Shown: positions 51,001 to 60,000 of the stretch, one piece after another | Numbering within the stretch: position 1 is the first letter of the stretch | Layout of the letters: every line of letters begins with the position of its first letter | Assembly (NCBI GenBank): GCA_012932295.1 | Contig: JAAONU010000003.1 | Location: 29,250,361-29,314,360 of the forward strand | Direction of reading: 5' to 3' | DNA: 64,000 bases | DNA from: Cyclina sinensis | Lineage: Eukaryota; Mollusca; Bivalvia; Venerida; Veneridae | The notes under the pieces: model-generated | The model's database searches: none | The model's input: the letters and a program-made list of their open reading frames with translations, nothing else | What the model was told of the DNA's origin: nothing | Made by a program: the position numbers and the translations under genes

Positions 51001-54000
51001 TAGACTTAGTATGCAACTTTAACGATAACTTGATGACTTTCTTTGCGTAAATAAACTACAATATAATTAAATTTTAAAACTTAGTCAAAGCTAGGTATTG
51101 TCCATTTTTCAATTTGGTAAGATCCATAAACTGTTTAAAGGTGTAATAATCATAAACTAATGGACCGATGATTAGACTGCATGGATGTGCAAGTTGATTA
51201 TGATCTGCTGTAAAACATTTGCCAACAGTATATGTGACAGACAACGTCTTCTTGGCAAGTGACTAAATCAATAACTGCTTCTTCCTAGCATGACTTTAAA
51301 GATAACTGGAATACCCAAAATGCTTATTCCTTGCATGTCTAAGAGATTTAAGGTTATATTATGTTTGCTTATCATGTAAATGTTATGCCATATTGCAGGT
51401 TTGTTATGTCATGTAAAATGTCATCTCCAACATCATATTACTGATCTATTTACTGTGCTCACATCAAGAATTCCCTGGAAGCATTACCAGATACTGTAGA
51501 TAGATATAAAGCAGAACCACTGATGCAGGAAAACTGCTGATCATATTTTATTAACTTCTGCAATATTATGAAGTTTATATGCTAGTACAAATAACACTAT
51601 TAAAATGTTACTGTTTTTTTTAAAGTCCATTCTGTCATTGTGGATTGCTCTGCAAATGTGTTATATTGTCATTAACTTCATGTGTCATCATCATCATCAT
51701 CATTGTTCTAACAGTTACTGACTCAAGTCATTATCATTTTATCACACTAAGCCATTTACAAAAATTTAAGCTTATTTATTTTACGTCAATTTGTCACTTA
51801 TATCAATCTCAACTGATGACCGTCATTTTCCATTTAATAATATTGTTACAGTTTCTATTGTAAATATACCTGTAAAGATTACTGTTAAGACCATTTCATC
51901 ACCTTAAATAAATGATATATCAGGTAAAGCAATTAAATGAGAGTAAACCATGCATTCTGTAAACTTCTAAGATCATTCATTTGTTTTTGTATGACTCTAA
52001 TTATATATACTATAATTTTTATTTTGAAGTCCCTATTGACCCATAAACAAAGACCTCAAATGAAGTCACTCCTGTGAAAATCGGGCAGCATCTTTTAATA
52101 GTCACAGCTAAAAGAATTATATTGTCATTCTATTTAAGAATTGTGCCTATAGGTGAATGCATCTTCTTAGTGGGAAAGTAATTAAGTATTATGCTCTCAA
52201 GAAAGTAGATGCTGTTTTCTATGAAGAAAACATGTCTCCCTTTGCCTAAACTCGGGCCACAGAACTCCTGCAAAAAAACAGTCAAGTCTAAAATCATGAC
52301 AATATGCACAACTACACTACGTACTGAGCATTTTTATAAGGTCTGATAAATGTAAGAGAAGCTACGCTTACAAATGATAAAAAAGTCCCACAACTCCTGC
52401 AAAAATCAGTCTAGCAAAAAATCCTAAAAAAATGCAAAACTACATTAGGTAATGAACATTTCTGTTAGATTTCATCAAAATCCTATCATGCATTTAGGAT
52501 GAGTTGCACAGACAAACTTTGTGACAAACAGACATCCATCCATCATCAATCCATCCATCCAGACGGCCTGCACAAAATCAAAATGTCTCCCTCCCAATAT
52601 GTGGGGCAAGACATGGTAAGGCTACCTACTTCCTTTGTAACCTTGGTCTCAAGGTTAACATGTCTAGTCAAACGTACTGTCATATCTTAGGTATTACAGC
52701 ATAAGGTATAATTCAGCTTACTGTTTCTTTCCATTTTCCCAGACACATAGGAATGTATAAGAGTTATTTCATCAGTTATATTGACATAGCATGTGAAACC
52801 CTGGGTAAGTACTGACTGACAACACAGACTATATAATTTTATTATCCTGGCATAAAAACCAAACAAAACAACATCATAGGAATAAAATGGTACTAAAGCT
52901 TTATTACATACTGCTACTTACAAGATAAATTTATACAATGATTTTTCAAGTAAAAATGATTTTTACTGCATCATGAGAGCCATAAATGAGAGTGTGCAGT
53001 ACAATTAAATGACATTATAACTAAGTATACCATACTGGAGTGTAAACTCGAATGATGTTTTTTTTGTTCTTTTTTTAAAAAACAACAACACATGGTTCCC
53101 ACCAAAAAGTCAATAAAATACCGTAACTTCTGCAAAAAATAAACCACAAGAAAATCCTGATAATATGCACAACTAGAGTAGGCACTGAATATTTCTGTAA
53201 GATTTCATCAAAATTTAATTATGCATGTAGGAATCTGAAAGTATGATGAAAGTATTTACCAGTGTATGAAAGACTATAAAGTCCCATAACTCCTGCAAAA
53301 CCAGTCATGTAATAACTTCTGATAATATGCATTATTGCAGTTGGTACTGAACATTTCTATAAGGTTTCATTCAGATCCAATTATAACTGTATGAGGAGCT
53401 GCGCTGACAAAAACTAAAAAAACAGAATCTTTAAAGTCCCATAACTCCTGCAAAAATCTGTAAAGTAGAAAATTGTGATAACATGCACAACTGCACTAGG
53501 TAACGAACATTTCTGTAAGGTTTCATCAAAATCCAATTATGTTTGTAGGAGAAGTTGCGCTGAAAAACTATTTGACAGACAGACATGCACAAAATCTATA
53601 TGTCTCCCAACCACTTTGTGTGGGAGACACAATAAATGATTTTTACCTGTAAGCCTTGTGCTTTAACATGAAAGTTCTGCAGATCATCTACCTAAGTGTG
53701 AGACTTTACCGGTCTGCTAAAAACGGAAAACTTACCGGCTATTGAGTAGCTCCCGTATTAATCTATCTTTATCTTTAAAACACTGTAAGGAATTCATGGT
53801 AGACAAAACATCGGGATCTAAATCTTCTACTGTAGGTATAATGGACGTCTGAAACAGAAAACATACACATTCTTCAAGTCACGTATTTATATAAGAAAAG
53901 GAAAGATACACAACGTAAATTTTGTGTGCCAAAATAAATTTTTAAGATTTCAATTTATTCTTATCTGAAAAATTTGACATTTTCTAAAACTACAATAGAA

Positions 54001-57000
54001 TTTCAATGAAAGTTTACCAGAAAATGTTCTTTTGTGTTTAAAAAAGAATGAACAATTTAACAAAGTATTCTCATTTTATATTTTCAGGTTTGTTTTTCTA
54101 CCGATAAGCTTGTAGAATACTTCTTTTATAAGAGTTATAACCAGTGTTCATAGAGAGAGCAAGGAAAAATGGCTAAATATTAATATTTGGACAGGTAAGC
54201 CTCCAACCCTGGACCTCAATGTTCTTCCAAAACATGGATACATCTCTGCCTGATCTGAAGCCCATGGTTTCTGATCATTCTTAGGTCTAACACATCTTTT
54301 GATTTCTTCCAAAAAGGGCTCATTAACATGCAATAAAGTTATAATAAAATCTTTTAAACAACAGTATTACAAATAAGGCAGGCATGCTTACATACAATAA
54401 GAGCAAAAGCTGGAGTGTCCCTGGAATTTTTTGTACCAATAATTCATGGGAAGTAACATGGAAATTTAAGAACATTAGTCTGAAAGAAGTCTTCCCATGA
54501 CTTTTATGATGTGCAACACTTCAGTGACTACTACTAGGACTTGATTTATGTTATTACAATTCCCCTCCTTTTGGAATTTTGCATTAATACTTTTACTGGA
54601 AATCTAGTGTGTTTTACAGGGTGGGGGTAAGATGACAAGAAAGAATATATCTAACTTTGTCTATCACACACTGTCTTCGATAGTAATGTATTGCATGCAT
54701 AAAATTTTCTGTGAGTATTCAATGTAAGGAATGTACGGGGAAGGGGTTCAGGTGAACAGTTGTTGACATATTGTCTATTGCAAGGGTAGTAAAAAAGATG
54801 AAATGACTGAGTGATATACCTGAACAACTTGTACAACAGGTAATTCTAACTCTAAGTGATCGTGGCAATCCCTAGAAATACAAAGAAAAACCAAAGCAAA
54901 TGTAACAATGTACACAGAGTACATAATTGATAAAAATCATGATTAAGAATACTAAATGAACACTGTTTACATTGATATAAATGTTTCACAACATCTAATT
55001 TTAATACCAACCAAATGAAGCATGCTAATTCCTTTTAGTTTTTCTTGAAGACTGACTTTAGGATTTATCTTAAGATATATAACTTGACTTAAAAATTTGA
55101 CCTTGATGTCAACAGCTAAACTTAGTTATAAACACTGAACCTGATACTCCTATAACACAGAAATATGAGGCTTAACCTCAGTGTAACCTTGACTGAACTT
55201 GATACAGTAACAATAGAAATATGCGGCTTTAACTGAGTGCAACCTTGACAGAACTAGTTACAGGAACAACTGAAATATGAGGTTTTACCTGAGTGCAACC
55301 CTGACTGAACTTTTTACAGTAACAACTGAAATATGAGGTTTTACCTGAGTGCAACCCTGACTGAACTTGTTACAGTAACAATTGATACATGAGGCTTTAA
55401 GTCAGTCTTACCTTGACTGAAATTGTTACAGTAACAATTTAAATATGAGGCTTTACCTCAGAGTTACCTTGACTGAACTTGTTACAGTAATAATTTTTTA
55501 TTTTCTGTAAAATAAGACCTTGACCCATGAATATTCAACACTTTTTAGAAATAAAATTTGTCTTTGATACAACAATTTTAATTAGCTATCATGCTATAAC
55601 AAGTAGTGCAATTTTGTTTCATGAAGAAAACACTGACTGAATAGGATATGGCATAACAAGTACGTCATTCCAAACTTACGACACTGTTGTATACAAGTAC
55701 CTGAACAACTTGGATTATAGGCAACTCAAGTTCTTGGTCATGTTTCAAACCACTTGAACAGAATTGATTAGAATGTAAATCACAAATATTTTGAAATAAT
55801 AACTGTCATTGACAGTATTTGCTAAAACGCTATCAGAATATTTATATCATCTGATGATTATCCAAGACCTTGTCACTGTGACTCTGTAACAACTGTCAGT
55901 GGGTATTTATTCATAACCTGGTTTTGTTATTGTAACTTTACTTGAATTTCAGTGTGACCAAAGTCTTTTTCTCTGGTTATCACAAAAACACAACAATGTA
56001 TATTTTTTCACTAATACTTCTTTATTTATAAATCTGAAACCTGGCTGACAGTCTTTTCTCAGAAAATGCAAAATAGGTGATGTTACATCTTTGAACATTT
56101 CCTTATCATAAAAATGTATCAAATCCCCTTGATAACACAATGTTTTAAGTATTTAATTCTTTTAAATAATAGCCTTTCTGTCTATAGAGTATTATTTTCT
56201 TAAATGTGAGAAAGTAAAATTGTAGTAAAACACATTTCAAACTTACATTGTGACCCATGGATGCCGATGTATTTCTTCTAACTGTAATATAAAGCAAACA
56301 GAGAAATAAAATACGTGCCTATTAAAAGCTTCATTTTTTGTAAGGTTTTAAATTAAAAGCCTTAAATTCATAAGGTTCTTTCCCATTGTACAGCAAGCTA
56401 ACAGATATTTTCATGAAAACTAATTTATCAGAGCTGAAATTTATTTCTCTTGGTTTCACACTTGATTTCTTCTCTTAGCTGGCAAAATAAGAATAGAAAT
56501 TATACTGCCTGTAGTCAGGAAGTTTTGTATAAACCATATATAAATAAACAAATTCACATGTGAAAGGTTTTCATTTGGTGACCTTGTGACCTTCAACTTT
56601 GACTTAAATGAAATTATTTTTAACTTGCTATAGTTCACTTGAAATTGATCCCTTCAACAATCTTTATGAATTCTAAAGAATAGCTCTGTAACATTAATCC
56701 TGCCTTTAAGTCTTTGTAATATCAACATAGTAATTCCTTAATACAAAGTCCATCTGAAAACAGTGAGTTTTATCAAGTAATGTTACCAGTTATACACATT
56801 CTTGGTGGGAGATACAGTCTTGTATAGCTGTGTAACTGATACAAACCAAGCCTATAAGCAAGGGACTAAATCAATTTGACTACAATTTACAAGCTTGTCT
56901 ATAAAACCAAAAGTTTGTCTAATAAATTCAAAATATAACAAATTATTATAAAGTCAACAAAACTGATTTATTTTCTATATTATACATGAACATTTTCTTC

Positions 57001-60000
57001 TGTTTTATGTTCCCCCTGTTGCACCTCCCTACTTCATTCTTTTTGTGTTGTCTCCAGAATAAACGAAACATATTTTCAGATCACAACCAGTTTGTTTTAA
57101 TATTTTTCTTTAAGTCAGAATTTTAATTAACATTTTTTATAGATAAATTTTTTTATTATATACTTTTAAATGAAATATTGAGAAATATTGATGAAATAAA
57201 TTGCGTATTTTCATATTCCGTATTTTCACTGTAAAAATTTATTTTTCACTGCAGTGAAACATATTTTCCGTATTTTCACTGGTGTCTTGCCGGACTACTT
57301 TCTTCTAAATTCAGCTAATAAAGTAAATTAAAGGGGAATTCTTTGGAATCTTAAGGTCAAAAAAGATAAAAGTATATAATAAACAGAAAATTCAAGTTTT
57401 TTCATTAAATACGGGATTTATTTTCATCTCATGTTATGAAAATTATCATATTTCACTCGTGGCTATCGCCACTTGTGAAATATTTATTTTCATACCACTC
57501 GATGAAAATAAATCCCGTATTTATAGAAAAAACTTGAATATCCTCTATTTATTTCTAAAAATTATTTATAACTATTTATACTGATGTTTATGATACATAT
57601 GACTTCTAGTGGAGTTTTCTGTGGAATTAAGGCTGGATGAAAGGGACACATGTTTTCCAGTCTACACTGTAAGAATGTTGGTATAAAGTAGGGACAGGAT
57701 CACAACAGGTATCAGTATACCAATACTGGTATCTGGTATTTTTTATAATATCTGTTTAACTGTAACAGTAAGACACAAACATATGTCTGAATAAGAAGAA
57801 TACATACAAATAAAAACATTATGACAAAAAAGTTATTTAAACTAGTCATACATTTTCCTTAATTAGTAATTACTGAAGTTATTCTTTGGTAGAAAGAAAC
57901 ATGTAATGGTGTCATATTAAATAGCGCAGTTAAAAAATGAACATTTCATATTTATTACTAAATTGAGCTTGCTGACTTCTGTATGACATAATTCCCACTA
58001 TCAAACTTACGTGTCATTTTTATGTGGCATATTTAAGATTTTTGAGAATTTTAGAGTAATAAAGGCATCTGGTTCAATTACTATTTGTGATTTTAAACTA
58101 AATTTTCATTAATTTTACACTTGTAGGGAAACAGTTCAAATTTCTTTATTTCAATCAGTAAATAAGATATACAAGAGGCTAAAATAAGGAACAAGTTTAT
58201 ATGGCTAAGCCCTCATGTAGCATAGAGAACAACAACCACATACTAACACAACTACCCTTATCATTGCAATCAATGAAGTCATACTTTTGACACAAGTCAA
58301 AATTATTTTTAACACAATCTTGTGTCAGAGCAGCCATGTGCCATGTTAATTTCCGAGTGTGTTTGTGTTTTTTAATCTAATAATTACTGTTAAACAGATA
58401 ACCTTTCTGAATATTGTGAAACCTTTTTACAAATCTTTTCCAATGTGTCAATTAAAATATCAGAAGTAATTTGCTTTTCACTGAGAGTTAATTAGCACAC
58501 AAGGAGCTTGGTGTGTCAGGAATCCTCATCTTTTTGCACCTCCTGCAAGCCAAGTGACATGTCAAATTAATGTCCTCTCATATATTTTATCTGTTTTAAC
58601 CAAGAAATTGATCTTACGTAAAGTTGTCTTTTATTTCAATGGCAATAAGGTATGTTTTTGTACAAAAAATGAACATTTTGATAAATTATTTCAGAAATGA
58701 CTACTGGTATTGTGATATAAAATAATAACACAGGAACATTATTAGAATATTTGAATAACTGGATAATGGTTTCCATCAATAGGAAAAGTTAATGTTCTCT
58801 CAGCGTGTAATTTACACTACCACTTCACAAAAAGATTTTCTGATTCCTACTCCTTGTCAAAGAGCTACAAAAAGTAAGTGTTCCTCATGACTGAGTCAAC
58901 AGACTAAGATTACATATCTTGGATTAATATTCTATATAGTAAGACAAAAAGGGATTTTACATTTGAGATTTTACCTTTCTGTTCTGGACACTGGCCCATT
59001 AATGTACAGCTACTGCTGCTTAAAATTTAAGATATATTTCATTGAAGTGATACTTGCAGTTAATCGTTTTTCTGGATCCACCTCAACCATCCCTCGTAAC
59101 AAATTTTGACAATCCGGAGGTACAAAATGTGGAATGTGAAACACGCCTTTTTTCACCTTTTCTAGCAGTTGTCGTAAATTATCATCATCAAACGGGAGGG
59201 CTCCCTGAAATAAGAAAGTAGAAAAAAATGTGTGAAAAACAGCAGTATTTCAGCCTATTGCCTGCAGGAAAGAATTTATTCAAAGTCTGCAGCAAAAAAT
59301 ACTATTTCCTTTGTGCCTCAAATTAGATAACTGAAAAGGCTATAACTCTACCACTCTGAAACTGCCCAAATCAATATGACAAGCTCATGCTAACATAGCA
59401 GGAAAGAGGAAAGAAATGCTGACTTAACTATTTCTGTCAGGACATCAGACAGTGAGAGCAACAAAACACAGCTGCTGTATTACCTATATCAGAATGTGTG
59501 AGGGTGGACATACTGAAATCTTTATGCTTATTTATCTCTATGGGATAGTGAAACAAAAGGTATACTAAAAAGGAAGATAATTATATTTGCTGAAATATTT
59601 TGCACATACTGTCTAATACATCACCCAGCTGAAGCTCATACCAAGGGAGGTGACTGACAATCCAATCAAAACCAAGGGAGGTGACTGATAATGCAGTCAA
59701 AACAAAACTGGCTAAAACCTTTACTTTGACAAAATATTATCTTACAAACTGACTTAATATGAATGCTGAAATTGTCTGTATTGGAATTTAAACAAAATAT
59801 GTGTTTAAGACATTCAAAATCTACAAGCCAATGCTGAAATGGGAGAAAAAAGCCTTTAAATATTCTCAGGATATATGGTCAATAATTTATTCATTCAAAA
59901 TCACAAAATCAATGAGCAAAAACACAGTTGTGTCACCTCAATCACTGTTATCTAGCAAACTAAGAAATAATGAAGCAATGGCTAGCCTAAAAATTTCCAA

